Assembly (NCBI GenBank): GCA_021805985.1
Contig: JAJZDN010000007.1
Coordinates: 30,155 to 94,154 of the forward strand
DNA length: 64,000 bases
Reading direction: 5' to 3'
Origin: Planctomycetota bacterium
GTDB taxonomy: Bacteria > Planctomycetota > Phycisphaerae > WQYP01
The first letter of the stretch is position 1; each line of letters begins with the position of its first letter. Shown piece by piece: positions 31,635 to 40,633 of this stretch. A program made the position numbers and the translations under genes. The notes beneath the pieces are model-generated. The model was not told the DNA's origin. It was given only the letters and a program-made list of their open reading frames with translations, and made no database searches.

Positions 31635-32402
31635 CTATTCGTCTTCTTCATCCGACGTTTCTACGGTCGAATTCTCATGGCCATTACGCGGCAACATTCC
31701 GCTTTCCAGCATCCGGGCATACTCAATACAGTATTTCGCCCAGGGCTTGGCTTCCAACCGCGCTTTTCCGATGGCTTTCCCGGTCGCGACGCATATGCCA
31801 AACGTGCCATCTTCTATCCGGGCGATGGCTTCTTGAATTTCTTTCAGCAGTTCTCGTTCGCTTTCAATCAGGCCGAGCGTAAATTCTTGTTCAAAATTGT
31901 CGGTTCCAACGTCGGCCATGTGCATAGGACTGCTGGAATGATTGTCCTGGTTTCGGAAGGCTTCGCTTTCCATCGAACCGACATCACCCAGAATTTCTCG
32001 GCGTTTTTCCAGCAGCAACGTGCGGAAATTCTCCAGTTCGGTTTTTGAAATTTTGACTGCCGGTATTTTCGCTGCCCCACCGCTCCCGCGGATTGAGCCG
32101 TTGATCTGATGGGCATTGCCGTTAATCACTTTGCCATTCATGGGCTGGGACCGCCGGCCCTGAGGAAGGGTGCGATTTTTTTTGGCTGGCGACGGCTCCG
32201 GCCGGGAAGCGGCCTTGCCTACGCGCACAACTTTGTATGCGGCGGCTTTGCTGAGAGCTTTAACCGAACTGCTGCCGGCAACTTTCCTTTTTGTACTGCT
32301 TGTTTTGGGCGGCAATTTATTTTTAGCCTTGGATTTCGGTTTGATGATCGGCCTGCGCGCCGGCTTTACCGGTTTGGCTTTGCTTATTTTCTTAGCGGAC
32401 AT
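31635..32402 (-). CDS. TraR/DksA-family protein with Lys/Ala-rich N-terminal extension
   Basis: FRTLLLEKRREILGDVGSME..., AIARIEDGTFGICVATGKAIGKARLEAKPWAKYCIEYAR; basic SAKKISKAKPVKPARRPIIKPKSK tail. Confidence 0.88.
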   Translation of the reverse strand: MSAKKISKAKPVKPARRPIIKPKSKAKNKLPPKTSSTKRKVAGSSSVKALSKAAAYKVVRVGKAASRPEPSPAKKNRTLPQGRRSQPMNGKVINGNAHQINGSIRGSGGAAKIPAVKISKTELENFRTLLLEKRREILGDVGSMESEAFRNQDNHSSSPMHMADVGTDNFEQEFTLGLIESERELLKEIQEAIARIEDGTFGICVATGKAIGKARLEAKPWAKYCIEYARMLESGMLPRNGHENSTVETSDEEDE

Positions 32403-32619
32403 GTACACTCCATCAACTGCCAAAAACCAACTATTCGCCCCTCTTATTCTTGACCATCGCGGTAGGTCTCCGCGCAAAGTGCCAAGATTCATTAAGATAT
32501 CGGCTCAATGCCGTTAAGTCAATTGAAACCCTTGAAATTTTTTCCTGAAAAATGACTTTTTGGCCTGATTTAGGACGCTTTATTCCATGGAAGGGCGGCC
32601 TTTCGCGACACCAGTTTAT

Positions 32620-33243
32620 TTAGCGAGAAAAGGGCCGCAGCACGCCAATGACTACGCCTTGAATGGTCACATCGGAATCCACGTAAATAGGATCCATGGA
32701 TTTATTGGCGGGCTGCAAGCGAACACGATCCTTTTCGCGATAAATGCGCTTCAGCGTTGCTGCCCCATCCGCCAGCAGAGCCACAACGGTTTCTCCGTCA
32801 CGCGCACTGGAGCGCTGTTCAACGATGACCAGATCACCATCGGCAATATGATCCTCAATCATCGAATCGCCGCGCACGCGCAGAGCGAACGTCCCGAACC
32901 GTGATGAAAACATATCTCCCAGGCTGATTGTATCGGGATTTTCCACCGCTTCGATCGGATACCCCGCCGCGATGGAACCGGCCAGCGGAAAGTCCGTCGC
33001 CTGACTGTGTTGATTCCATGGCTCAGGCAGCTTCACTGCCGGATGCACAGTCAAAGAGCGTGCCTTGTGCGGTTCGCGCTGAATGAGCTTTTTTCGCTCC
33101 AGAGCCTGAACGTGCTCGAACACGGTGACCTTGGATACTCCGAGTTGATCGGCCAGTTCCTGCATCGTCGGCGAAAAGCCCTGTCGAAGTCGAAAGTCGC
33201 GGATAGCGGTAAGGATCGCCAGTTGTTTCGGTGTTGGTGTCAT
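32620..33243 (-). CDS. lexA: LexA repressor
   Basis: MTPTPKQLAILTAIRDFRLRQGFSPTMQELADQLGVSKVTVFEHV; cleavage region SIAAGYPIEA; RVRGDSMIEDHIADGDLVIVE. Confidence 0.95.
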   Translation of the reverse strand: MTPTPKQLAILTAIRDFRLRQGFSPTMQELADQLGVSKVTVFEHVQALERKKLIQREPHKARSLTVHPAVKLPEPWNQHSQATDFPLAGSIAAGYPIEAVENPDTISLGDMFSSRFGTFALRVRGDSMIEDHIADGDLVIVEQRSSARDGETVVALLADGAATLKRIYREKDRVRLQPANKSMDPIYVDSDVTIQGVVIGVLRPFSR

Positions 33244-33766
33244 GTGTGGTCTCCATGTAAAGAGATGAGCCGGTTTCCAGAGATGCATCGGGTTTTCCCG
33301 GAAGTTTGATTTTTCCCGGCGATCCAATTTGCATCGGAATGGTGTTCAGTCCAGGCATCGGAAATATGCCGTTTTTCCGTACGTGGCCAGAGATAGCCTT
33401 GGCAGGCGCTGCTCCTGCCCCAATGATCTGGGCCCATGGTGAATACTGGCTTTTCTGCCCACACGCGGGGCATGGCTCCAGCAAGTCGGGCCGAGCTTCG
33501 CTGCGGTAGCTCCGCCCCGGGTGAATGCCCAGAAAGACGTCCCGAAATTCTCGAAACAGCAGTTTTAACGGCGACAATATTTCGTCGTCGGCAACCTCCT
33601 GGTCTTCCAGCAACTGCGGTCGATATCGATTGGAAAACCAGTCTACTATATATTCTCCGCCGGGACCAAAGGTGCATAACGGAACTTCCATTTGCCGCAA
33701 CGACCGGCCGATCGCAAGATCGCCGTTGGCCAGCAGCTTTCCGGTATGAATCCGATATATTTTCAT
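33023..33766 (-). CDS. hypothetical protein with PCPACG zinc-ribbon-like motif; 3' end overlaps lexA
   Basis: ORF MKIYRIHTGKLLANGDLAIGRSLRQMEVPLCTFGPGGEYIVDW...LLEPCPACGQ; plausible composition upstream of lexA. Confidence 0.45.
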   Translation of the reverse strand: MKIYRIHTGKLLANGDLAIGRSLRQMEVPLCTFGPGGEYIVDWFSNRYRPQLLEDQEVADDEILSPLKLLFREFRDVFLGIHPGRSYRSEARPDLLEPCPACGQKSQYSPWAQIIGAGAAPAKAISGHVRKNGIFPMPGLNTIPMQIGSPGKIKLPGKPDASLETGSSLYMETTHDTNTETTGDPYRYPRLSTSTGLFADDAGTGRSTRSIQGHRVRARSGSGAKKAHSARTAQGTLFDCASGSEAA

Positions 33767-34363
33767 CCCGTTTACGTTGCGGTTTGGCAACCCTGCCACA
33801 GGTGTGGACTTTGTACTGCCGGAAATAGTCGCCCGGATAACTCCCGATATTTTCCACTTCAAGATGTTGGTAATCATGAGCCTGGACTCCTTTCCAATTT
33901 GCGTTCAAGGCGGCACCCGTCATCGAGGAGGCCGCCGAGTGGTTCAAAGCACCCATCCTGGTGCCTTGCTTAATACTATGTCGGAACATTACGACCTCTT
34001 CCTTGAGAAAATCCGTAAGGCATCTGTTTGGATACTATACAGAACATTTTGCGAACGTCCAGTCCCATAGCGATTTTTTTGGGTTAGTGAACGACCTCCG
34101 AAACCGTCGGTATGTATTTTTTGCCATCTATTTGTGCAAAAATGCCTTATAGAGTCCCAGCGGGACGGCAGTAATCAGTCATTTTACATTTCTCTTTTGC
34201 GAAAAAACAGTTCGGTGTTATTCTGTAATTCGTTAAGAAGCGGCGAATTTCAGCGTGCAGTGTAAGGAATTATAAAAATTAAACATCAATTGTTGAAACT
34301 TTTCTTCTATGCCGAAGTATAATGATGAAGGGTGAGACTGATAACAGTAAAGAGGAGTCCATC

Positions 34364-36241
34364 ATGAAACCGAGAAATGCAAACGTAGTGGCCAGTCAAT
34401 GTTCCGGCAGCAGTGGAAATTTGCGGCAGCCTTGTCTGCGATTTGTACGCGGGCAGTTAAGCTTGGGCTGCATGCTAATGCTCGCGGCGATTTATGCGCT
34501 TTCCGCCAGCGGTGGTGCGCAGCAGGCTGCGGCGCAGGTCATGGTCCAAACCGGCAATGCTCTGGATGCGAATAATCAAGTCGGTTCCGGCGGCAGCAAC
34601 GCACCGATTCCGGGGTATGTGCCGATGAACCCTAACGCCGTGGGATACGCGAACTCCAATACGGGAATGTATAACTCTGTTCCGCGTGTGAATTATCAGG
34701 TGGTGCCAGTACCACTGCCGGGCGGGGGCACGAGCTTTGCCCGAATACCCCAACTCGGTCAATCATCTTTTGGAACCAATGTCCCGCCATCGGCGGTGCC
34801 GCTGTATAATGTCAACGCCATCAGTTCCGGCGTGCCAAGCTCTGCCGTAAATTCTGCCTTAGGTTCGCAGGGGCTTATGAATTCTCAGGGAGCTTTAGTT
34901 CAAACTCCTGTCGGCATGGGCGGCAACCCCTATTCGCCGTATGCCATCAACGGGCAGGCCTATACGAATCCTGCGTTTACGTCGCCGTACAACAGTCAGA
35001 ACCCAGCGGCGCTGATGCCGGGGACTGGCGTTTCGGCTTACACCACGCCGGGCTTCGCGGCGGTGCCAATGGGGACAACCACTGGGGTTGTGGGACAGAT
35101 CAGTCCTTTGTTCGGACTGCGGCAAGTCAGCGTGCAACAGCCGATTTCAGGCCAACTGACAAATCCGTTTGGTCTGGCATCGCAAAGCCACAAAGTATCA
35201 GGCTTAGAAAGCCAATCGCAAACCGGCAATTCGTTTAACAGTCTCACGCCTGTCAACGTAGGCATAAGTCAAGCGACTAATGCACAGGCGATCAATGGAA
35301 ACGTTAACCATATCAAAGCTAGCCGTCCCACGGGCGAGGCCATTAATGGTTCGGTTAATGATGGCAGCCAACCCGGCAAAATTAATGGCGGCGGCCTGTA
35401 TCAGCAATTGCTGACCGAGCTGGCAGGCGGCAAGGCCACCAGCATTACCGCCCCCGGCTTGCCCGGTAAGCCAGCCATGACCATGACAGACTTAACGCCC
35501 CGATCTAATCATGCCACTTTAACCATCGATCCAATTACCGGCTTGCCGATTGCCCCGATTACTTCTAAACGGCTCATTGGGGTATCCAACGGAATCGGAC
35601 AAGGCACAACGGTCCATACCGGCCTGGGCTCGATGAGCACTATCATGCCATCCGGGATAGGGACCCATGGCAATATTTCCAATACCCTGACAAACCAATT
35701 GCAGGCCGGGCGGAGTCTGGCTCCCCTGAATTCACTGGCTGGCGGAACGCCGGGGAATTTTGGTCAGTTGATGCGCCAAGCGGAAGCAGATCAGAAAACC
35801 GGCCGCTTTGTATCCGCGATTGAAAATTATCAAAGCGCCATCCAGTTGCAGCCCGGCAATGCTCTGCCGCTGGTGGGACAAGCCAATGCCGAACTGGCCG
35901 CCGGCCTTTATCAAAGCGCCGCTTATAATCTGAAGTTTGTCTTCGGCCGCCATCCGGAATTAACTGCTCTGCACTACGACTTTAAAGCTCTGTTACCGGC
36001 TACCTCCCTGCAGGCGTCCCATCGACAGTTGCAGCGGATGTTCAATGAGAAAAGTGACCTTGCCGCATTTTTACTGGCGTACGTCGATTATCAAACCGGT
36101 CGCGGCCCGGAACTAAAATCCACGCTTAACCAATGGGCCAAGTGGAAAAATAAGGGGCCGTGGCCTGCGATCCTTCAGAAGGCTTGGATAAAGGCCGCCG
36201 ATACCAAAGCTGCAGGGCCAGGAAAAGCGGAGAAGCCGTGA
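34364..36241 (+). CDS. exported Asn/Gly/Ser-rich protein with C-terminal TPR-like domain
   Basis: Signal-like segment LSLGCMLMLAAIYALSASGGAQQAAAQ; low-complexity middle; AEADQKTGRFVSAIENYQSAIQLQPGNALPLVGQANAELAAG TPR. Confidence 0.75.
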   Translation: MKPRNANVVASQCSGSSGNLRQPCLRFVRGQLSLGCMLMLAAIYALSASGGAQQAAAQVMVQTGNALDANNQVGSGGSNAPIPGYVPMNPNAVGYANSNTGMYNSVPRVNYQVVPVPLPGGGTSFARIPQLGQSSFGTNVPPSAVPLYNVNAISSGVPSSAVNSALGSQGLMNSQGALVQTPVGMGGNPYSPYAINGQAYTNPAFTSPYNSQNPAALMPGTGVSAYTTPGFAAVPMGTTTGVVGQISPLFGLRQVSVQQPISGQLTNPFGLASQSHKVSGLESQSQTGNSFNSLTPVNVGISQATNAQAINGNVNHIKASRPTGEAINGSVNDGSQPGKINGGGLYQQLLTELAGGKATSITAPGLPGKPAMTMTDLTPRSNHATLTIDPITGLPIAPITSKRLIGVSNGIGQGTTVHTGLGSMSTIMPSGIGTHGNISNTLTNQLQAGRSLAPLNSLAGGTPGNFGQLMRQAEADQKTGRFVSAIENYQSAIQLQPGNALPLVGQANAELAAGLYQSAAYNLKFVFGRHPELTALHYDFKALLPATSLQASHRQLQRMFNEKSDLAAFLLAYVDYQTGRGPELKSTLNQWAKWKNKGPWPAILQKAWIKAADTKAAGPGKAEKP

Positions 36242-38055
36242 CGCAGTTTGATGTCTCCCAATCGCGAGATTTACGCGACCCCAATGTCGCCGACGAGATC
36301 GTGCGCCCCGAACTTAACCCCGTGGTGGGGTCAGCCATGGCAGCGCGCATTGAGGCCACGACGCGTCTTACCGATTACATTGATGCGGCCACGCTGCAGG
36401 ATATTCAGGATTCGCTTGCATCGGTAGCTCGCGTCAAGGCCACGATTCTGGATTCGCAGGGCGTCCCACTTACGCATACCACGGTAAGCAAGCGTTTTCA
36501 GACGCGCTCGGCCGCTATTGCCGCGTCACACAGTGCCAAGGGCGATACCGCACTGGATCAGCCATTCTCTGCTCCGATCGTGGTGCGCGGGCAACGTTTG
36601 GGCAGCATTGTCATTGAACCGGCCAAAGCCACGCCGGTGCGGACCGCCGCGATTAATGAATTGGCCGCCAAATTGCAATTGCCCCCCGCGCAGGTCCGCA
36701 CCGTTGTTGACGCCCTTAATCAGGAAGCACTGGTCCAGCGGACGGCGGGCGTTCAGTTTTTATATCTTCTGGCCAATGCCATCTCACGCCTGTGCGAGCA
36801 GGAAATTCAATTGCGCCGCCGCATCGTGGAGTTATCCACACTTTTCAATATCTCCAACATGCTTACCGAGGCCCGCGGCCTTCAGCAAACCCTGGACCGC
36901 GTAACATTCAGCGTCACTGAGGCACTGAATGTAAAAGCCTGCTCACTGCGACTGCTTGATGACCAGCGCGATGAAATGGTTATTAAGAGCGTTTACAATC
37001 TTTCAGAAGCTTACCTGCATAAAGGCCCCATCATGCTGCGCCAAAGCGGTATTGACCGGGAGGCCCTGGAGGGTAAGGTCGTCTACATTCCCGATATTGC
37101 TACCGATGAACGAATCATTTACCGCGATGACGGTCGCCGGGAGGGCATTGTTTCGGTGCTCTGCACCGCGTTGATTTATAAAGACCGTCCCATCGGTGTA
37201 TTGCGGGTCTATTCCGCGGAACGCAAGGAATTTTCAGATTTTGAAGTTAAACTTCTGCAATCCATTTCAGGTCAGGCCGCCGCCGCCATTGAAAACGCGC
37301 GTCTGCAGCAGGAAACCGTGGAAAAAGAGCGCCTCCAGCGGCAGGTTCAGATTGCCGCTGAAGTTCAGCGCCGCATGATTCCCGCCGGGGCACCGGTCGT
37401 ACCGGGCTTTGATATTGCAGCGCTTTACGCCCCATGCTTTGAACTCGGTGGAGATTTTTACGACTTCATTGAATTTGGAACCTCCACGCTGGGTATTGCG
37501 GTTGCGGATGTGGTGGGCAAGGGCCTCCCCGCTTCGCTGCTAATGGCCTCCGTTCGGGCCGCCATCCGCGCCTATGCCAATGATATCTACGACCTCGACG
37601 AAATTATCGCCCGCGTGAACCGAGCCATGGTAGCTGACACCCGCAGCAACGAATTTATTACCCTCTGGTATGGCACATTAAACTATGCCCGGCGGCAACT
37701 GACGTATTGCGCAGCGGGCCATGATCCGGCCCTGCTGGTGCGTGATGGGAAAATCCAGGAACTTTCGGCGGGCGGAATGGTACTGGGCGTGGACCCGTCC
37801 GAACGCTATGTCAAAGAAGTTTTGCAGTTACAACCCGGCGATCTGATTTTTATTTACACGGATGGTTTAAGCGACGCAGTGAGTTTCAGCGGAGAAAAAT
37901 TCGGCAAAGCGCGTGTGCGTGAAACTCTGCTGCGCCACAAAGACTCTACCGCCGAGCAAATTTGCCAGAATATGATCTGGGAAACCCGCCGCTTCGTAGG
38001 GCTGAATCGCCGCACTGACGATACCACCATGGTAGCCCTTCGCGTCACGCAGTGA
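36238..38055 (+). CDS. GAF-domain, PP2C-type (SpoIIE/RsbU-like) serine phosphatase
   Basis: GTG start overlapping upstream stop (GTGA); GAF region; FELGGDFYDFIEFG, VADVVGKGLPASLLMASVRAA, DDTTMVALRV. Confidence 0.93.
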   Translation: MTQFDVSQSRDLRDPNVADEIVRPELNPVVGSAMAARIEATTRLTDYIDAATLQDIQDSLASVARVKATILDSQGVPLTHTTVSKRFQTRSAAIAASHSAKGDTALDQPFSAPIVVRGQRLGSIVIEPAKATPVRTAAINELAAKLQLPPAQVRTVVDALNQEALVQRTAGVQFLYLLANAISRLCEQEIQLRRRIVELSTLFNISNMLTEARGLQQTLDRVTFSVTEALNVKACSLRLLDDQRDEMVIKSVYNLSEAYLHKGPIMLRQSGIDREALEGKVVYIPDIATDERIIYRDDGRREGIVSVLCTALIYKDRPIGVLRVYSAERKEFSDFEVKLLQSISGQAAAAIENARLQQETVEKERLQRQVQIAAEVQRRMIPAGAPVVPGFDIAALYAPCFELGGDFYDFIEFGTSTLGIAVADVVGKGLPASLLMASVRAAIRAYANDIYDLDEIIARVNRAMVADTRSNEFITLWYGTLNYARRQLTYCAAGHDPALLVRDGKIQELSAGGMVLGVDPSERYVKEVLQLQPGDLIFIYTDGLSDAVSFSGEKFGKARVRETLLRHKDSTAEQICQNMIWETRRFVGLNRRTDDTTMVALRVTQ

Positions 38056-38095
38056 CATCCCCGCGACCTCAAGTATTTCCCCTCTGATTGCGAAT

Positions 38096-38121
38096 AAAAA
38101 AAGGTGTCAGGTACCTTTTTT
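38096..38121. terminator. symmetrical A/T-flanked hairpin AAAAAAGGT-GTCAGGT-ACCTTTTTT
   Basis: 9-bp perfect stem, 7-nt loop, T6 tail about 40 bp after the phosphatase stop. Confidence 0.65.
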
Positions 38122-38300
38122 CCGGAAATATACGGGGTTGCGTACCGCTCCCGGTAGACCATTACCATTTATTCTGCCCAATGCTGAAGCGTTGAGCTGA
38201 TCGCAGAAATGGGATCTGATGACACGATGGGCTTAAGCCCGTCGCGGTTGAGGTAAACGCCTCGCCCGACTTGGTGTGCCATTATTAGCGGCGGACGGTA

Positions 38301-38486
38301 TCAAGCCCAGGTCCAGCACGGCGTGTGCGGCATCTGCACGAGTTGTGGCAGGTAATTAATGGTATGCGCCTGCGATATTCTCGCAAGGTACGCCTGTAAT
38401 TCCTGTTCAGTAAATTTTTCAAGAAAAGCCCGCCCGGCGGAGCGGTTCAAGCGGATAATCTCATCCATCATTTCAGGTTTGCTCAT
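38301..38486 (-). CDS. small conserved-looking hypothetical protein
   Basis: MSKPEMMDEIIRLNRSAGRAFLEKFTEQELQAYLARI amphipathic, preceded by purine-rich SD. Confidence 0.5.
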   Translation of the reverse strand: MSKPEMMDEIIRLNRSAGRAFLEKFTEQELQAYLARISQAHTINYLPQLVQMPHTPCWTWA

Positions 38487-38699
38487 GCGCGACTCCTTTC
38501 GCTTAACATTCCCTATACCAAACCGGCCAAAGCCGACCTGGTACATGAGAAAATTCTCGGCGTCCAATGCCGATAATCTCTAACGATAAGGGCTTATCGG
38601 CCAACCATTCAAATAACTTTAATAATTTTTTGGATTTTTCAAACGTCTTGCGGCATTGATCCCAAGGCGGTGTTCCAGTAATATATTATCTCCGTGATC

Positions 38700-38773
38700 G
38701 GGCGTTTAGCTCAGTTGGTTAGAGCGTACGGATCACACCCGTAAGGTCGGGGGTTCGAGCCCCTCAACGCCCA
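38700..38773 (+). tRNA. tRNA-Val (anticodon CAC)
   Basis: Cloverleaf by eye: GGGCGTT/AACGCCC acceptor, GCTC-AGTTGGTTA-GAGC D arm, TACGG-ATCACAC-CCGTA anticodon arm, GGGGG-TTCGAGC-CCCTC T arm; CCA not encoded. Confidence 0.93.
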
Positions 38774-38962
38774 ATCCGTGATTTTTTTGATCAGCACAGG
38801 CAGGCGCGATGGATCACAATCCAGGCTGTTTTCAACCCTATTGGCTATAACGGCACTTTCGCGCGGTGCCTCCCTGCGATCGCCTTTCCTCGCCGCGTGC
38901 GCCGGAAAATGCGCCGCTTACCTTGTGCCATCATCGCCGGCGGTTTAATTCCTGCGACTGCC

Positions 38963-40471
38963 TTACGCTTCAGTTTGGGGGCGTTTCGCGGCTGGCCAAT
39001 CAATGTGGAAGAATTTTCCACGCGCTTGATCAACGCGCTCATAGGTATGGGCGCCAAAATAATCTCTTTGCGCTTGAATCAGGCTCGCCGGAAGCACCGC
39101 GGTCCGATAGGAATCATAGTAAGCCAACGCGGACATAAACGCCGGGGCGGCAATTCCGTTTTGTGCCGCCAGGGCTACAACTTGGCGCCATTGTTCCTGG
39201 CCGTTTTGGATCTGTTTGCGGAAATAAGGGTCCATTAACAGATTGACCAGTTCAGGATCAAGGGTGTAGGCATCCGTAATTTTCTGAAGGAATCCGGCGC
39301 GGATAATGCAACCGCCCCGCCAGATGCTGGCGATGGTTCCGAAATCAAATTTCCAGTGATATTCCTGCTGGGCCTGGAACATAAGCTGAAAACCCTGCGC
39401 ATAGGCGCAAATCTTGGAGCAGTAAAGCGCTTGCCGAATGGCCTCGACCATTTTTTTTCCATGCTTCTTATTGCCCACCTTGGGGCCTCGAAGTTTTTTC
39501 GACGCCGCCACACGCTCTTCTTTTAAGGCGCTCATGCACCTCGCGAAAACTGCCTCGGCAATTGAATTGGCCGGCACACCCAGATCCAATGCACTGGTGG
39601 AAGTCCATTTGCCGGTGCCCTTCTGGCCGGCTGCATCCAGAATGCTGTCCACCAGATATTTCCGCGGCTTGGCCGGGTCGCGCTGTTGCAGAACATCGGC
39701 GGTAATTTCAATCAGATAAGAGTCCAGCTCGGTAAGATTCCATTGGCTGAAAATTTCCGCCAATTCCGGCGGCGTAAGGCCCAACAAATGCCGCAGCAGA
39801 AAATAGGCCTCGCTGATTAACTGCATATCGACATATTCAATGCCATTATGCACCATTTTAACGTAATGGCCCGCTCCATCCGGCCCGAGGTAGGCTGTGC
39901 ACGGCACCCCGCCAGTCACCGGCTTGCCGGGTTCGGCACCGGGAATTGGCTTGCCGGTTTTGGGATCAACCTTCGCCGCAATGGCTTCCCAAATGGGTTT
40001 AAGATGTTTCCAAGCTTCCGGATCGCCGCCGGGCATCAAGGATGGGCCAAATCGGGCACCGAGTTCGCCGCCGGATACGCCGGAGCCGAAAAATTTGAGT
40101 TTGTCGGCATATTGCTTTTCCCGCCGAATGGTGTCGGTCCACAGGCTGTTACCGGCATCAATGACAATATCGTTTTTATCCACACCTGCATCGATAAGCT
40201 GTTGCGTGACCGCATCAACCGCAGCGCCGGCCTTGACCAGAATAATAATGACACGTGGCTTTTTTATGGCCAGCACAAAATCCGCCAGCGTATCACAACC
40301 CACCAGCTTTCCCGGCGTGTTCGGATTCTCCTTGATGAATTCCTGCGTTACCTTGGTGGTACGATTAAACACCGCAATATTAAAATCATGATCGGCGATA
40401 TTCAGGGCCAGATTTTTTCCCATCACCGCCAGACCAATTAAACCCACTTGAGCAATTCCGGATTCAGACAT
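38963..40471 (-). CDS. gnd: 6-phosphogluconate dehydrogenase, decarboxylating
   Basis: [72 protein letters not shown]. Confidence 0.97.
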   Translation of the reverse strand: MSESGIAQVGLIGLAVMGKNLALNIADHDFNIAVFNRTTKVTQEFIKENPNTPGKLVGCDTLADFVLAIKKPRVIIILVKAGAAVDAVTQQLIDAGVDKNDIVIDAGNSLWTDTIRREKQYADKLKFFGSGVSGGELGARFGPSLMPGGDPEAWKHLKPIWEAIAAKVDPKTGKPIPGAEPGKPVTGGVPCTAYLGPDGAGHYVKMVHNGIEYVDMQLISEAYFLLRHLLGLTPPELAEIFSQWNLTELDSYLIEITADVLQQRDPAKPRKYLVDSILDAAGQKGTGKWTSTSALDLGVPANSIAEAVFARCMSALKEERVAASKKLRGPKVGNKKHGKKMVEAIRQALYCSKICAYAQGFQLMFQAQQEYHWKFDFGTIASIWRGGCIIRAGFLQKITDAYTLDPELVNLLMDPYFRKQIQNGQEQWRQVVALAAQNGIAAPAFMSALAYYDSYRTAVLPASLIQAQRDYFGAHTYERVDQARGKFFHIDWPAAKRPQTEA

Positions 40472-40633
40472 GAATCATTTCCTTTCAATGAATTCAACCC
40501 CTGACTATGTTAGAGCGCTGGCCGGAAACTTTCCAGCGAAGAAACACTTTTTAATTATTCCCACTTTCTCATGTGCGCACAATTTCGCCACGCCGATATT
40601 GCTGTCGCAGATGTTCCTCCCCCACGTCAAACA

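Noticed and set aside
33240-33989. 249-aa minus ORF upstream of lexA
   Set aside because: The overlapping 33023-33766 frame has better protein-like composition and a PCPACG motif; this frame looks like its shadow.
38700-40471. tRNA-Val as an integration site for a mobile island
   Set aside because: No integrase, direct repeat of the tRNA 3' end or phage genes found nearby; gnd follows.
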